Below the pieces are notes generated by a model. It was not told where the DNA came from and did not search any database. It worked only from the letters and a program-made list of their open reading frames with translations. A stretch of DNA of 64,000 bases from Streptomyces flaveolus (GTDB taxonomy: Bacteria; Actinomycetota; Actinomycetes; Streptomycetales; Streptomycetaceae): the NCBI RefSeq assembly GCF_000716535.1, contig NZ_JNWV01000006.1:310001-374000 (forward strand), given 5' to 3'. Positions within the stretch are counted from its first letter, which is position 1; every line of letters begins with the position of its first letter. Position numbers and translations under genes: made by a program. Shown one piece after another: positions 40,365 to 49,577 of this stretch.

Positions 40365-40532
40365 GCCTGGTCATCGTGGCCCTAAGGCGCGGGGCCACGG
40401 ATCGGGCAGGTTCCCTAAGTGTGTGCGGCGAACGCCCGGCGGCCCGGCCGCCCCGCGCGGCGGCGACAATCCGTCGGAACCTGGCACTGACACCCCTGGG
40501 GCGCCCGGGCCCGGAAACCTACCGTCGACCGG

Positions 40533-40979
40533 ATGCGCTACCTCGCCCCCCTCCTCATCGGCCTGCTCTACGTCACCCTGATGTCCCTCGTCCCCGAACC
40601 CCACCGGCGGCGCCTCAACGCGGTCATGGTGGCCGGTGCCGGGGCCGCCTACCTCAGCGGCGGCGGCCTCGGCGGCTGGGAGTTCGCGTTCACGGCGGTC
40701 GCCACCTACGTCGCCTACAAGGGACTGGACTCCTGGGCGTTCATCGGCGTCGGCTGGCTGCTGCACACCGCGTGGGACGTCGTCCACCACTTCAAGGGCC
40801 ACCCGATCGTCCCCTTCACGCACGACTCGTCGTTCGGCTGCGCGCTGTGCGACCCGGTGATCGCCCTCTGGTGCCTCGGCGGCGGCCGTGCGCCGTGGAA
40901 GTGGTCGAGCCGCACCGATGAGTTTCCACGAGCCCGCCGGTCAGCCCTTCGTACGCAGAGCGCGACCCTGAAGGAGTGA
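40533..40979 (+). CDS. DUF6010 membrane protein
   Basis: A 148-residue protein with four hydrophobic segments. The DUF6010 signature is FIGVGWLLHTAWDVVHH near residues 70-85 followed by HPIVPFTHDSSFGCALCDPV. Conserved His, Asp and Cys residues near the membrane surface suggest metal binding, but no function is known. The C-terminal 25 residues are hydrophilic. The next gene starts three bases after the stop. Confidence 0.88.
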   Translation: MRYLAPLLIGLLYVTLMSLVPEPHRRRLNAVMVAGAGAAYLSGGGLGGWEFAFTAVATYVAYKGLDSWAFIGVGWLLHTAWDVVHHFKGHPIVPFTHDSSFGCALCDPVIALWCLGGGRAPWKWSSRTDEFPRARRSALRTQSATLKE

Positions 40980-40981
40980 GC

Positions 40982-41569
40982 ATGACCATGGTGGACCTCG
41001 GCCCGCAGACCAGGATCGTGGCCCGGCTCGCCGAGTCGGTGACCGACGAGCAGCTCACCGCCGCCACACCGTGCCCGGGACGAGCGGTGCGCAACCTGCT
41101 GGGGCACCTGCTGATGCTGTCGGTGGCCTTCCGGGACGCCGCCCGCAAGGACCTCGGTACGACGACCGACAGCACCCCGGACGCCGCCGCCTGGGACATC
41201 GGCCCCGGCTGGCGCGAGGAGCTGCCGAAGGCGCTGGACGAGCTGGCCGACGCCTGGCGCGACCCGGCCGCCTGGACCGGCGACACCCGCGCCGGCGGGG
41301 TGGACCTGCCGGGTGCGGTCGCGGGCGCCGTCGTCGCCGACGAGCTGGTGATCCACGGCTGGGACCTGGCCCGCGCCACCGGCCAGGACTACGCCCCGGA
41401 CCCCGCCGCGCTGGACTCGGCCCTCGACTTCCTCCGGGCCGCGGCCGACGACCCCGACCGCGGCAACGGCCTCTTCGGCCCGGTCGTCCCGGTCCCGGCG
41501 GAGGCACCCCCGCTGGACCGGGCGCTCGGCCTCAGCGGACGGGCCCCGGGGTGGCCGCACCGGGCCTGA
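40982..41569 (+). CDS. TIGR03086/MDMPI-N metal-binding (DinB-like) protein
   Basis: A 195-residue protein of the mycothiol-dependent maleylpyruvate isomerase N-terminal type. TPCPGRAVRNLLGHLLML near residue 30 and DELVIHGWDLARATGQ near residue 120 supply the His ligands of the four-helix DinB-like fold. Members are actinobacterial thiol-dependent enzymes of largely unknown substrate. ATG 40982 has AAGGAG seven bases upstream, better placed than GTG 40976. Confidence 0.88.
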   Translation: MTMVDLGPQTRIVARLAESVTDEQLTAATPCPGRAVRNLLGHLLMLSVAFRDAARKDLGTTTDSTPDAAAWDIGPGWREELPKALDELADAWRDPAAWTGDTRAGGVDLPGAVAGAVVADELVIHGWDLARATGQDYAPDPAALDSALDFLRAAADDPDRGNGLFGPVVPVPAEAPPLDRALGLSGRAPGWPHRA

Positions 41570-41668
41570 CCCCGGGCCGCCCGGCGGCCGCCGGGCGGCG
41601 GAAGCGGCGCATCGGGCCTACGGTGACCCTGAGAGGGGGCGAGCCGAACGGGTACGGAGGGAGCCGCC

Positions 41669-41974
41669 ATGCGGGAGCACTACGTGTGGGTGACGACGCG
41701 CCGCCTTCAGCCGGGCACGCTGGAGGACTTCGAGAGGGCGTGGCGCCCGGAGCCCGCACCGCAGGGCCTGCACCGGGCCTACGCGTACTGGTCCGAGGAC
41801 GGACAGGAGATCACCGGAGTGTCGTTCTGGGACTCCCGGGAGGCGTGCGACGCGTGGCGGGCCTCCGAGGCGGAGGGCCGGCGGCGCGCGGCCATGGCCC
41901 CGTACGTCGCCGAGGAGCGCGAAGGTTTCTACCGCGGCCGCGAACTCGGCCTGCCCAGCGCCACCAGCGGGTGA
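41669..41974 (+). CDS. Small dimeric alpha-beta barrel (ABM-like) protein
   Basis: A 101-residue protein resembling antibiotic-biosynthesis-monooxygenase/ferredoxin-like dimers: YVWVTTRRLQPGTLEDFERAW, then HRAYAYWSEDGQEITGVSFWDS. No cofactor motif is seen. The start follows GGAGGGAGCC. It stands between a DinB-like gene and a small zinc-ribbon-like gene on the same strand. Confidence 0.8.
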   Translation: MREHYVWVTTRRLQPGTLEDFERAWRPEPAPQGLHRAYAYWSEDGQEITGVSFWDSREACDAWRASEAEGRRRAAMAPYVAEEREGFYRGRELGLPSATSG

Positions 41975-42011
41975 ACGGGCCGCGCCGGGCAGCCGCGCCT
42001 ACGGTGGAGAC

Positions 42012-42293
42012 ATGAGCGAGATCGTCGTCGTGTACGAGCTCGAACAGCCCGTCGCCGCACGCGCCCCCGCGGCCGGACCGCCCGGCGCGGAACGGCTCCC
42101 CCGCAGGGTGCACGCGGCGCCCACCGCCCCCGGCAGGCCCGACGCCGCCGGCCCGCGGACCCTGTGCGGCAAGGACACCTTCGCCATGACGAAGGCTCCC
42201 CGGACGCCTTCCCGCCATCCCGGGGAGCCGTGGTACCCCGACGCGTACGCGTCCCTGGTGTGCCCGGACTGCGACGCGGTGATGGAGGTCTGA
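42012..42293 (+). CDS. Small hypothetical protein with zinc-ribbon-like cysteines
   Basis: A 93-residue protein. Its C-terminal half has TLCGKDTF and VCPDCD, three cysteines arranged as in small Streptomyces zinc-ribbon proteins, while the first half is Pro/Ala-rich. No functional domain was recognised. It starts at ATG 42012 after GGTGGAGA and ends 47 bp before the MBL-fold gene. Confidence 0.68.
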   Translation: MSEIVVVYELEQPVAARAPAAGPPGAERLPRRVHAAPTAPGRPDAAGPRTLCGKDTFAMTKAPRTPSRHPGEPWYPDAYASLVCPDCDAVMEV

Positions 42294-42340
42294 CCGGTGC
42301 CGTGACCCGAAGGGTGACGCGAGCGTCGTACCCTCCTGCC

Positions 42341-43102
42341 ATGCCGCTCACTCTCACCGTCCTCGGCACCGCTTCACCGCACCCCGGTCCCGACCGGCCG
42401 TGCTCGGGGTACCTGCTGTCGGGCGGCGGCGCCGAGGTGTGGGTGGACGCGGGGCCCGGCACGTTCGCCGCGTTGCAGCGGCACACGGATCCGGCGCGGC
42501 TCACCGCGATCTGGATCTCCCATCTGCACGCCGACCACAGCGCCGATCTGCTCTCCGCCGCCTACGCGTTCGCGCTCGGCGGCATGACCCCGCCCGCGCC
42601 GGTCCCGGTGTACGCGCCGGAGGGCTGCGCCCGCCGGCTGGCCGGCTTCCTCGGCCGGCCGGACGTCGACTTCCTGAAGGGCGTCTTCGACTTCCGGGAC
42701 CTGTACGACGGCCACGACGTCCGGCACTGGAACCTCCGGCTGACCGCGCGCGCCGTCGCCCACGACACCGAGGGCTACGGGCTGCGCGCCGAGTGCCAGG
42801 GAAGCGTGTTCGCGTACTCCGGGGACAGCGGGCCCTGCGCCGCGCTCACCGAACTCGCCGCCCGCGCGGACCTGTTCCTGTGCGAGGCGGACCTCGACGC
42901 GCATCACGGGAGCGAACACTCCGGGCAGGTGCATCTGACGCCGGAGGACGCCGGCCGCATCGCCCGGGACGCCCGCGTGCGCGAGCTGCTCGTCACCCAT
43001 GTCGGCCCCGCCCTCACCCGCGAGTCGGCCGCCGCCCGTGCCGCCGCCGTCTCCGGCCGGCCCACGTACACCGCCGTCGAGGGCCACGTCCACAGCGTCT
43101 GA
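42341..43102 (+). CDS. MBL-fold metallo-hydrolase (RNase Z/phosphodiesterase-like)
   Basis: A 253-residue metallo-beta-lactamase-fold hydrolase. The zinc motif is SHLHADHSAD near residues 65-74, with GTASPHPGPDRPCSGYL at the N-terminus, YSGDSGPC near residue 165, and LLVTHVGP near 225 giving the remaining ligands. The pattern is that of the tRNase Z/cyclic nucleotide phosphodiesterase branch. Substrate unknown. It stands just upstream of the GntR gene of the pectin locus but is separated by a promoter region. Confidence 0.9.
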   Translation: MPLTLTVLGTASPHPGPDRPCSGYLLSGGGAEVWVDAGPGTFAALQRHTDPARLTAIWISHLHADHSADLLSAAYAFALGGMTPPAPVPVYAPEGCARRLAGFLGRPDVDFLKGVFDFRDLYDGHDVRHWNLRLTARAVAHDTEGYGLRAECQGSVFAYSGDSGPCAALTELAARADLFLCEADLDAHHGSEHSGQVHLTPEDAGRIARDARVRELLVTHVGPALTRESAAARAAAVSGRPTYTAVEGHVHSV

Positions 43103-43182
43103 GCGCGACACGACTTCCTTTGCCGGACTTCCTCTGCCGGAAGCATTGACGAAACCTGGGCCCCCTCCTACCTTCAACGCGT

Positions 43183-43222
43183 CGTACTTCGTACGTCATA
43201 TATGAGACGCGATATGTGAGAT
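43183..43222. promoter_or_regulatory. Palindromic operator upstream of the GntR gene
   Basis: TCATATATGA (43196-43205) is a perfect 10-bp palindrome in an unusually AT-rich patch, flanked by CGTACTTCGTACG and by GATATGTGAG. It starts 40 bp before the GntR gene. Such a site is a good candidate for autoregulatory GntR/FadR binding. Confidence 0.6.
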
Positions 43223-43235
43223 CCGAGAGGGCCGC

Positions 43236-43892
43236 ATGACCTCTGTGCCCACCCCGATCCCGTCCCGCACGCAGTACGTGCTCGACGCGATCAAACACCG
43301 CATCCTGACCGGACAGTTGACGCCCGGTCAGGCCCTGGTGGAGACGGAACTGGCCGCGCAGTTCGGAGTGTCCAAGACCCCGGTGCGCGAGGCACTGAAG
43401 ACCCTCGCCGGGACCGGCCTGGTGGTGATGAGCCAGTACAAGGGCGTCACCGTGCGCATGGTGGACGCGGACATGGCGCGCGAGGTCTACGACGTACGGC
43501 TGCTGCTCGAACCCGAGGCCCTGCGCCGGTCCGTCGTGCGAGGCGCCTCCCTCGACGCCGCCCGGGACGCGCTCACCCGCGCCGACACCGCCACCGACAC
43601 CGCCGAACGCTCCCTCGCCAACCGCGAGTTCCACCGCGCCCTCTACCTGCCGTGCGGCAACCCGCTGCTCGGCCGGATGCTGGACGAGGTCCGCGACCAG
43701 GCCGCCCTCGTCTCCGCCGTCGCCTGGGCCGCCGACCCCTCCTGGGAGCGGGAGGCCGCCGAACACCGGGAGATCCTGCGGCTCGCGCTGGACGGCGACG
43801 CGGACGGCGCCGCGAACGCCCTGCACGCCCACATCGCGTCCTTCGTACGCCGTGCGTTCCCCGAGCCGCGCCCAGAGGAAGGCCATGAATGA
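43236..43892 (+). CDS. GntR/FadR-family regulator of the sugar-acid operon
   Basis: A 218-residue FadR-subfamily regulator. The winged HTH is ALVETELAAQFGVSKTPVREALKTLAGTGLV at about residues 35-65, and the C-terminal FCD ligand domain contains VYDVRLLLEPEALR and the metal-binding histidines NREFHRAL and AAEHREIL and ALHAHI. Ligands of this class are sugar acids and similar carboxylates. The stop overlaps the following aldolase-family gene by four bases, so it is part of the operon and probably senses its substrate. Confidence 0.92.
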   Translation: MTSVPTPIPSRTQYVLDAIKHRILTGQLTPGQALVETELAAQFGVSKTPVREALKTLAGTGLVVMSQYKGVTVRMVDADMAREVYDVRLLLEPEALRRSVVRGASLDAARDALTRADTATDTAERSLANREFHRALYLPCGNPLLGRMLDEVRDQAALVSAVAWAADPSWEREAAEHREILRLALDGDADGAANALHAHIASFVRRAFPEPRPEEGHE

Positions 43893-44800
43893 GCAGCGTG
43901 ACGTTCGAGCGCCAACGGGCCGCCCTGGCCGACGTGGTGGCCATCCCGGTGACCCCGTTCGCCGAGGACGGCTCCGTCGACCGGGAGACCCACCGGGCCC
44001 TGCTGCGCCGCCTGCTCGAGGGCGGGATCAGGACCCTCACCCCCAACGGCAACACCGGTGAGTTCTACGCCCTCACCCCCGAGGAGCGCCGTCTCGTCAC
44101 CGAGCTGACCGCCGAGGAGGCCGGCGACCGGGCCACCCTCCTGGTCGGGGTCGGGCACGACCTGCCCACCGCCATCGCCTCCGCCCGGCACGCCCGCGAC
44201 CTCGGCGCCCAGATGGTGATGGTCCACCAGCCGGTGCACCCCTACGTCTCGGCGGCCGGCTGGGTCGACTACCACCGGGCCATCGCCGAGGCCGTCCCGG
44301 AGCTGGGCGTGGTGCCGTACCTGCGCAACGCCCAGCTGCCCGGGGACCGGCTCGCCGAACTCGCCGACCACTGCCCGAACGTCGTCGGCGTCAAGTACGC
44401 CGTCCCGGACGCCGCCCGGTTCGCCGCCTTCGCCCGGGACGCGGGCCTCGACCGCTTCGTGTGGGTCGCCGGCCTCGCCGAGCCGTACGCGCCCTCCTAC
44501 TTCTCCGCCGGCGCCACCGGCTTCACCTCCGGACTCGTGAACGTCGCCCCCGCCGTCTCGCTCGGCATGATCGAAGCGCTGCGGTCCGGTGACTACCCGG
44601 CCGCCATGAAGGTCTGGGAGCAGATCCGCCGCTTCGAGGAACTGCGCGCCGCGCACGGCAACGCCAACAACGTCACCGTCGTCAAGGAAGCCCTGGCCGC
44701 GCTCGGCCTGTGCCGCCGGGACGTCCGCCCGCCGAGCAGGCCGCTGCCCGAGGACGAGCGCGCCGAGGTCGCCGCCATCGCCGCCGGGTGGTCCATATGA
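43889..44800 (+). CDS. DHDPS-family sugar-acid enzyme (2-keto-3-deoxy-arabonate dehydratase-like)
   Basis: A 303-residue class I aldolase-family protein. PNGNTGEFYAL near residue 50 and the Schiff-base lysine K169 in VVGVKYAVPD are present. Its operon partner is an IlvD/Edd sugar-acid dehydratase, whose product would be a 2-keto-3-deoxy acid. This enzyme could therefore dehydrate 2-keto-3-deoxy-L-arabonate to 2-oxoglutarate semialdehyde, or cleave a ketodeoxy acid as an aldolase. Both reactions occur in the family; sequence inspection does not settle which. Confidence 0.85.
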   Translation: MSSVTFERQRAALADVVAIPVTPFAEDGSVDRETHRALLRRLLEGGIRTLTPNGNTGEFYALTPEERRLVTELTAEEAGDRATLLVGVGHDLPTAIASARHARDLGAQMVMVHQPVHPYVSAAGWVDYHRAIAEAVPELGVVPYLRNAQLPGDRLAELADHCPNVVGVKYAVPDAARFAAFARDAGLDRFVWVAGLAEPYAPSYFSAGATGFTSGLVNVAPAVSLGMIEALRSGDYPAAMKVWEQIRRFEELRAAHGNANNVTVVKEALAALGLCRRDVRPPSRPLPEDERAEVAAIAAGWSI

Positions 44801-46530
44801 ACGCCCCCCGCAAGAAGCCGGAAGAGCTGCGCAGCCACCAGTGGTACGGCACCGACGGGCTCCGCTCCTTCAGCCACCGCGCCCGTACCCGCCAGCTCGG
44901 CTATCTGCCCGAGGAGCACCTCGGCAAGCCGGTCGTCGCGATCCTCAACACCTGGTCCGACATCAACCCCTGCCACGTCCACCTCCGCGACCGCGCCCAG
45001 GCCGTCAAGCGCGGGGTGTGGCAGGCGGGCGGCTTCCCGCTGGAGTTCCCGGTCTCCACCCTCAGCGAGACCTTCCAGAAGCCGACCCCCATGCTCTACC
45101 GCAACCTGCTCGCCATGGAGACCGAGGAACTGCTGCGCTCCTACCCGGTCGACGGCGCGGTCCTGATGGGCGGCTGCGACAAGTCCACGCCCGCGCTGCT
45201 GATGGGCGCCGCCTCCGTCGGCCTGCCCGCCGTCTTCGTACCCGCGGGCCCCATGCTCCCGGGCCACTGGCGCGGCGAGGTCCTCGGCTCCGGCACCGAC
45301 ATGTGGAAGTACTGGGACGACAAGCGGGCCGGCCTCATCGGCGACTGCGAGATGGCCGAGCTGGAGAGCGGCCTGGCCCGTTCGCCCGGCCACTGCATGA
45401 CGATGGGTACGGCGTCCACCCTCACCGCCGCCGCCGAGGCGCTCGGGGTGACCGTGCCGGGCGCGTCCAGCATCCCGGCGGTGGACTCCGGGCACGACCG
45501 GATGGCGGCGCGGGCGGGCCTGACCGCCGTCGAACTGGTCCACCGGGACCGGAAGCTGTCCGACATCCTCACCCGCGAGGCCTTCGAGGACGCCGTCACC
45601 ACCGTGCTCGGCCTGGGCGGCTCCACCAACGCCGTGATCCACCTGATCGCCATGGCCGGCCGGGCCGGTGTCCGGCTCACCCTGGACGACTTCGACCGCG
45701 TCGCCCGCAGGGTCCCGGTCCTCGCCAACGTCCGCCCCGGCGGCCAGAGGTACCTGATGGAGGACTTCCACTTCGCGGGCGGCCTGCCCGGCTTCCTCTC
45801 CCGGATCACCGACCTGCTCCACCTGGACCGGCCCACGGTGTCGCACGACACCCTGCGCGAGCAGCTCAGGGGCGCGCAGGTGCACGACGACGACGTCATC
45901 CGGCCCCGGGACAACCCGGTCGCGGGCGAGGGCGGGGTGGCCGTGCTGCGCGGCAACCTCTGCCCGGACGGCGCGGTCATCAAGCACATCGCAGCCTCGC
46001 CCCGCCTGCTCAAGCACACCGGCCCGGCCGTCGTCTTCGACGACTACCGGACCATGCAGCGCACCATCAACGACCCGGCGCTCGGCATCACCGCCGACAG
46101 CGTGCTGGTGCTGCGCAACGCCGGCCCCAAGGGCGGCCCGGGCATGCCCGAGTACGGCATGCTCCCGATCCCGGACCACCTGCTGAAGCAGGGCGTGCGG
46201 GACATGGTCCGCGTCTCCGACGCCCGCATGAGCGGCACGAGTTACGGGGCCTGTGTGCTGCACGTCGCCCCGGAGTCGTACATCGGCGGCCCACTGGCGC
46301 TCGTGCGCACCGGCGACCTCATCACGCTGGACGTCGACGCCCGCAGCCTCCACCTCCACGTGGACGACGAGGAGCTGGAGCGCAGACGCGCCGCGTGGAC
46401 GCCACCGCCCGCCCGCTACGAGCGCGGCTACGGCGCCCTCTACAACGAGCAGATCACGCAGGCCGACACCGGCTGCGACTTCGAGTTCCTGGCCCGCCCG
46501 GGCACCGTGCCGGACCCGTACGCCGGCTGA
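44797..46530 (+). CDS. IlvD/Edd-family sugar-acid dehydratase (L-arabonate dehydratase-like)
   Basis: A 577-residue dehydratase with an Fe-S cluster. The three cluster cysteines lie in SDINPCHVHL (near 59), GGCDKSTPA (near 127) and the later GHCMTMGTAS (near 200). The conserved serine-containing MSGTSYGACVLHV block is near 480. Length and the N-terminal EELRSHQWYGTDGLRSFSHR are closer to arabonate/xylonate/gluconate dehydratases than to IlvD of branched-chain synthesis. It probably forms 2-keto-3-deoxy acids for the preceding enzyme. ATGA overlap with that gene. Confidence 0.88.
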   Translation: MNAPRKKPEELRSHQWYGTDGLRSFSHRARTRQLGYLPEEHLGKPVVAILNTWSDINPCHVHLRDRAQAVKRGVWQAGGFPLEFPVSTLSETFQKPTPMLYRNLLAMETEELLRSYPVDGAVLMGGCDKSTPALLMGAASVGLPAVFVPAGPMLPGHWRGEVLGSGTDMWKYWDDKRAGLIGDCEMAELESGLARSPGHCMTMGTASTLTAAAEALGVTVPGASSIPAVDSGHDRMAARAGLTAVELVHRDRKLSDILTREAFEDAVTTVLGLGGSTNAVIHLIAMAGRAGVRLTLDDFDRVARRVPVLANVRPGGQRYLMEDFHFAGGLPGFLSRITDLLHLDRPTVSHDTLREQLRGAQVHDDDVIRPRDNPVAGEGGVAVLRGNLCPDGAVIKHIAASPRLLKHTGPAVVFDDYRTMQRTINDPALGITADSVLVLRNAGPKGGPGMPEYGMLPIPDHLLKQGVRDMVRVSDARMSGTSYGACVLHVAPESYIGGPLALVRTGDLITLDVDARSLHLHVDDEELERRRAAWTPPPARYERGYGALYNEQITQADTGCDFEFLARPGTVPDPYAG

Positions 46531-46568
46531 CATCCCCCGCCCCGCCCCCCTCGACGCACGTGTATGTA

Positions 46569-46580
46569 GCAAGCGCTTCC
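46569..46580. promoter_or_regulatory. LacI-family-type operator before the ABC operon
   Basis: GCAAGCGCTTCC contains the palindrome AAGCGCTT typical of LacI/GalR operators in Streptomyces sugar operons. It lies 42 bp before the first permease gene, in the only promoter-sized gap of the cluster. No LacI regulator is encoded in the window. Confidence 0.55.
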
Positions 46581-46621
46581 TGCACCCGCTGTGATCGAAC
46601 CACTGCGAACGGAGAACAGTC

Positions 46622-47557
46622 ATGGCCCAAGCCGCAGCCGTGGCGAAACCGCCCGCGCCACCCCGGCGGCGCCGTGCCTCCGCGACCCCGCGCAGGCTGC
46701 CGTACCTGCTGATCGCCCCGGCGGCCCTGCTGATGCTGGGCTTCATCGCCTACCCGGTGCTCAGCGTCTTCTACTACAGCCTGCGGAACTACAACCCCAC
46801 CAAGCCGTGGCGGAACGGCTTCGCGGGCCTGGACAACTTCACCCAGGCCTTCGCCCACGACCCGCAGTTCTGGGACACGCTGACCTTCAGCGCCAAGTGG
46901 GTCCTGGTGGAAGTCGGGTTGCAGTTGCTGTTCGGTCTCGCCCTGGCCCTCATCGTCAACCAGACCTTCGTGGGCCGGGCACTGGGCCGCGCCCTCGTCT
47001 TCTCCCCCTGGGCCGTCTCCGGCGTGCTGACCTCCGCCATCTGGGTGCTGCTCTACAACTCCCAGACAGGCATCACCCGTTACCTCGCCGACGCCGGGCT
47101 CGGCTCCTACGGCACCAGCTGGCTGTCGGACACCTCCACGGTGTTCCCGGCGGCCGTGGTCGCCGACCTGTGGCGCGGGGTGCCGTTCTTCGCGATCCTC
47201 ATCCTCGCCGACCTCCAGTCCGTCTCCCGGGACCTGTACGAGGCCGCCGAGGTCGACGGGGCGAGCCGGCTCAAGCAGTTCTGGCACATCACCCTGCCCC
47301 ACCTGAAGGACGCCATCGTGCTGTCCACGCTGCTGCGCGCGGTGTGGGAGTTCAACAACGTCGACCTGCTCTACACCCTCACGGGCGGCGGACCCGCCGG
47401 GGAGACCACCACCCTCCCCCTCTACATCGCCAACACCAGCGTCGACGCCCACAACTTCGGCTACGCCTCCGCCCTGACCACGGTGGCCTTCGTGATCCTG
47501 CTCTTCTGCTCGATCGTCTATCTGCGGCTGAGCAAGTTCGGAGGTGGCTCCAAGTGA
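46622..47557 (+). CDS. Sugar ABC transporter permease (MalF-like)
   Basis: A 311-residue CUT1 permease with six helices and a basic cytoplasmic N-terminus of about 28 residues. The EAA loop is YEAAEVDGASRLKQFWHITLPHL near residue 203. It heads an operon of permeases, oxidoreductase, DUF6807 protein, GH43 and binding protein. Its stop overlaps the second permease start (GTGA). No ATPase is present, so it probably uses MsiK. It most likely imports oligosaccharides released from pectin side chains. Confidence 0.93.
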   Translation: MAQAAAVAKPPAPPRRRRASATPRRLPYLLIAPAALLMLGFIAYPVLSVFYYSLRNYNPTKPWRNGFAGLDNFTQAFAHDPQFWDTLTFSAKWVLVEVGLQLLFGLALALIVNQTFVGRALGRALVFSPWAVSGVLTSAIWVLLYNSQTGITRYLADAGLGSYGTSWLSDTSTVFPAAVVADLWRGVPFFAILILADLQSVSRDLYEAAEVDGASRLKQFWHITLPHLKDAIVLSTLLRAVWEFNNVDLLYTLTGGGPAGETTTLPLYIANTSVDAHNFGYASALTTVAFVILLFCSIVYLRLSKFGGGSK

Positions 47558-48438
47558 TCACCGAGATCGCTCCCGCGCCCGAGCGCGTGACGGCCGCGCC
47601 CGCCCGGTCCGGCAGGAGGCGCCGCGCGTGGGACGAGGTCCCGCGCTGGCAGATCTACCTCCCCCTGACCGTCTACCTCCTCTTCACCCTGATCCCCTTC
47701 TACTGGATCCTGCTCTTCGCGCTCCGCCCGGCCGGCTCGACCTCGCTCGTGCCGTGGCCGATGACCTTCGAGCACTTCGAGAAGGTGTGGACCGAGCGCG
47801 CCTTCGGCACCTACTTCACCAACAGCGTCTACGTCGGCCTCGCCACACTGGTGCTGACCACCGTGGTCGCCCTGGCCGGCGGCTACGCCCTGGCCCGCTT
47901 CGACTTCCGTCTCAAGCGCGGCTTCATGCTGGCCCTGCTGTGCTCCCAGTTCGTGCCGGGCGCGCTGCTGCTGGTGCCGCTGTTCCAGATCTTCGCGAAG
48001 CTGTCGATGATCAACTCCCTCGGCAGCGTGATCATCGCCGAGACCGTCTTCCAGCTCCCGCTGTCGATGATCCTCATCAGCGGGTTCATCCGGAACGTGC
48101 CGTACTCCCTGGAGGAGGCCGCCTGGGTGGACGGCTGCAACCGGTTCACCGCCTTCCGGATCGTGGTGCTCCCGCTCCTGCGGCCGGGGTTGATCGCGGT
48201 CGGCTCCTTCGCCTTCGTGCACGCCTGGAACCACTTCCTGTTCGCCCTGATGTTCCTCTCCGACCAGAGCAAGCAGACCATCCCGGTCGGCCTCAACACC
48301 CTGATGAGCGCGGACAGCGTGGACCTGGGCGCCCTGGCGGCGGGCGGCATCGTCGCGGCCGTACCGGTGGTGATCGTGTTCGCCTTCATCCAGAAGTGGC
48401 TGATCACCGGGTTCAGCGCGGGGGCGGTGAAGGGATGA
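47554..48438 (+). CDS. Carbohydrate ABC transporter permease (MalG-like)
   Basis: A 294-residue CUT1 permease, partner of the preceding one. The EAA motif is LEEAAWVDGCNRFTAFRIVVLPLL near residue 188, and FALMFLSDQSKQTIPVGLN follows in the last periplasmic region. GTG start overlapping the upstream stop, ATG of the next gene overlapping its own stop. The binding protein is five genes downstream rather than adjacent, which is unusual. Confidence 0.93.
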   Translation: MITEIAPAPERVTAAPARSGRRRRAWDEVPRWQIYLPLTVYLLFTLIPFYWILLFALRPAGSTSLVPWPMTFEHFEKVWTERAFGTYFTNSVYVGLATLVLTTVVALAGGYALARFDFRLKRGFMLALLCSQFVPGALLLVPLFQIFAKLSMINSLGSVIIAETVFQLPLSMILISGFIRNVPYSLEEAAWVDGCNRFTAFRIVVLPLLRPGLIAVGSFAFVHAWNHFLFALMFLSDQSKQTIPVGLNTLMSADSVDLGALAAGGIVAAVPVVIVFAFIQKWLITGFSAGAVKG

Positions 48439-49577
48439 GCGTCGACGTCGTCCTGGCGGGCGCGCGCGGCCACGGCCGCCGGCACCTGGACAACATCCGC
48501 CGGCTGCGGGCCGCCGGCCTCGTGCGACTGGCCGGGATCTGCGAACTGACCCCGCTGACCGGGGACGAGATCCCGGACGGACTCGGCACGCCCGAGCAGT
48601 CCGCCGACCTCGGCGCCCTCCTGGACTCGACCGGCGCCCGGATCGCGGTCGTCTGCACCCCGATCCCCACCCACACCGACCTGGCCCTCACGGCCGCCGC
48701 GCGCGGGGCGCACCTGCTGCTGGAGAAGCCGCCGGCACCGTCGTACGCCGAGTTCCGGCGGATGGCCGACGGGGTGGCCGAGGCCGGGGTGGCCTGCCAG
48801 ATCGGCTTCCAGTCGCTCGGCTCGCACGCGCTGCCCGCGATCCGCCGCCTCGTCGCCGAGGGCGCGATCGGCGAGGTCATCGGGGTGGGCGGGGCCGGGG
48901 CCTGGGCCCGGGACGAGGCCTACTACCGGCGGGCGCCCTGGGCGGGCCGGCGCCGGCTGAACGGCGCCGACGTGGTCGACGGGGTGCTCACCAACCCCCT
49001 CGCGCACGCCGTCGCCACCGGCCTGGCCCTGCTCGGCACCACCCGCGCCGAGGACGTCACCGGCATCGAGACCGAACTGCTGCGCGCCAACGCCATCGAG
49101 TCCGACGACACCTCCTGCGTCCGCGTCCGCACCCCCCGCGGACCCGTCACGGTCGCGGCGACCCTGTGCGCCGAGCACCCCGGGGAGCCGTACGTGCTGG
49201 TGCACGGCAGCAGAGGCCGGATCACCTTCTGGTACAAGCAGGACCGAGTGCTGCTCCAGCGCACCGGCCACGGCCCGGAGGAGACCGAGTACGGCCGCAC
49301 GGATCTGCTGGAGAACCTGGTCGCGCACCTGGAGAACGGCGCGGAGCTGCTCGTCCCGCCGGACGCGACCGCCGCCTTCATGCGGGTCGTCGAGGCCGTC
49401 CGCACTGCCCCCGACCCGGCGCCGCTCCCCGAGCACGCCTGGCGCCCGCTGCCCGCCGAACACCGCCGGATCGTGCCCGGCATCGAGGGCCTGGTCGCGG
49501 CGGCGGCCGACACCCTCGCCCTCTACTCCGAACTCGGCGCCGCCTGGGCCCTGCCGAACGAGGTGAGCACCCGATGA
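48435..49577 (+). CDS. Gfo/Idh/MocA-family oxidoreductase
   Basis: A 380-residue NAD(P)-dependent sugar oxidoreductase. The Rossmann loop is GARGHGRRH at residues 9-17, and the family EKPPA motif follows at LLLEKPPAPSYAEF near residue 98. The C-terminal domain has the usual mixed beta-sheet. It probably oxidises or epimerises the imported sugar. The adjoining DUF6807 gene is commonly found next to such oxidoreductases in sugar clusters. Overlaps neighbours on both sides by four bases. Confidence 0.9.
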   Translation: MSVDVVLAGARGHGRRHLDNIRRLRAAGLVRLAGICELTPLTGDEIPDGLGTPEQSADLGALLDSTGARIAVVCTPIPTHTDLALTAAARGAHLLLEKPPAPSYAEFRRMADGVAEAGVACQIGFQSLGSHALPAIRRLVAEGAIGEVIGVGGAGAWARDEAYYRRAPWAGRRRLNGADVVDGVLTNPLAHAVATGLALLGTTRAEDVTGIETELLRANAIESDDTSCVRVRTPRGPVTVAATLCAEHPGEPYVLVHGSRGRITFWYKQDRVLLQRTGHGPEETEYGRTDLLENLVAHLENGAELLVPPDATAAFMRVVEAVRTAPDPAPLPEHAWRPLPAEHRRIVPGIEGLVAAAADTLALYSELGAAWALPNEVSTR

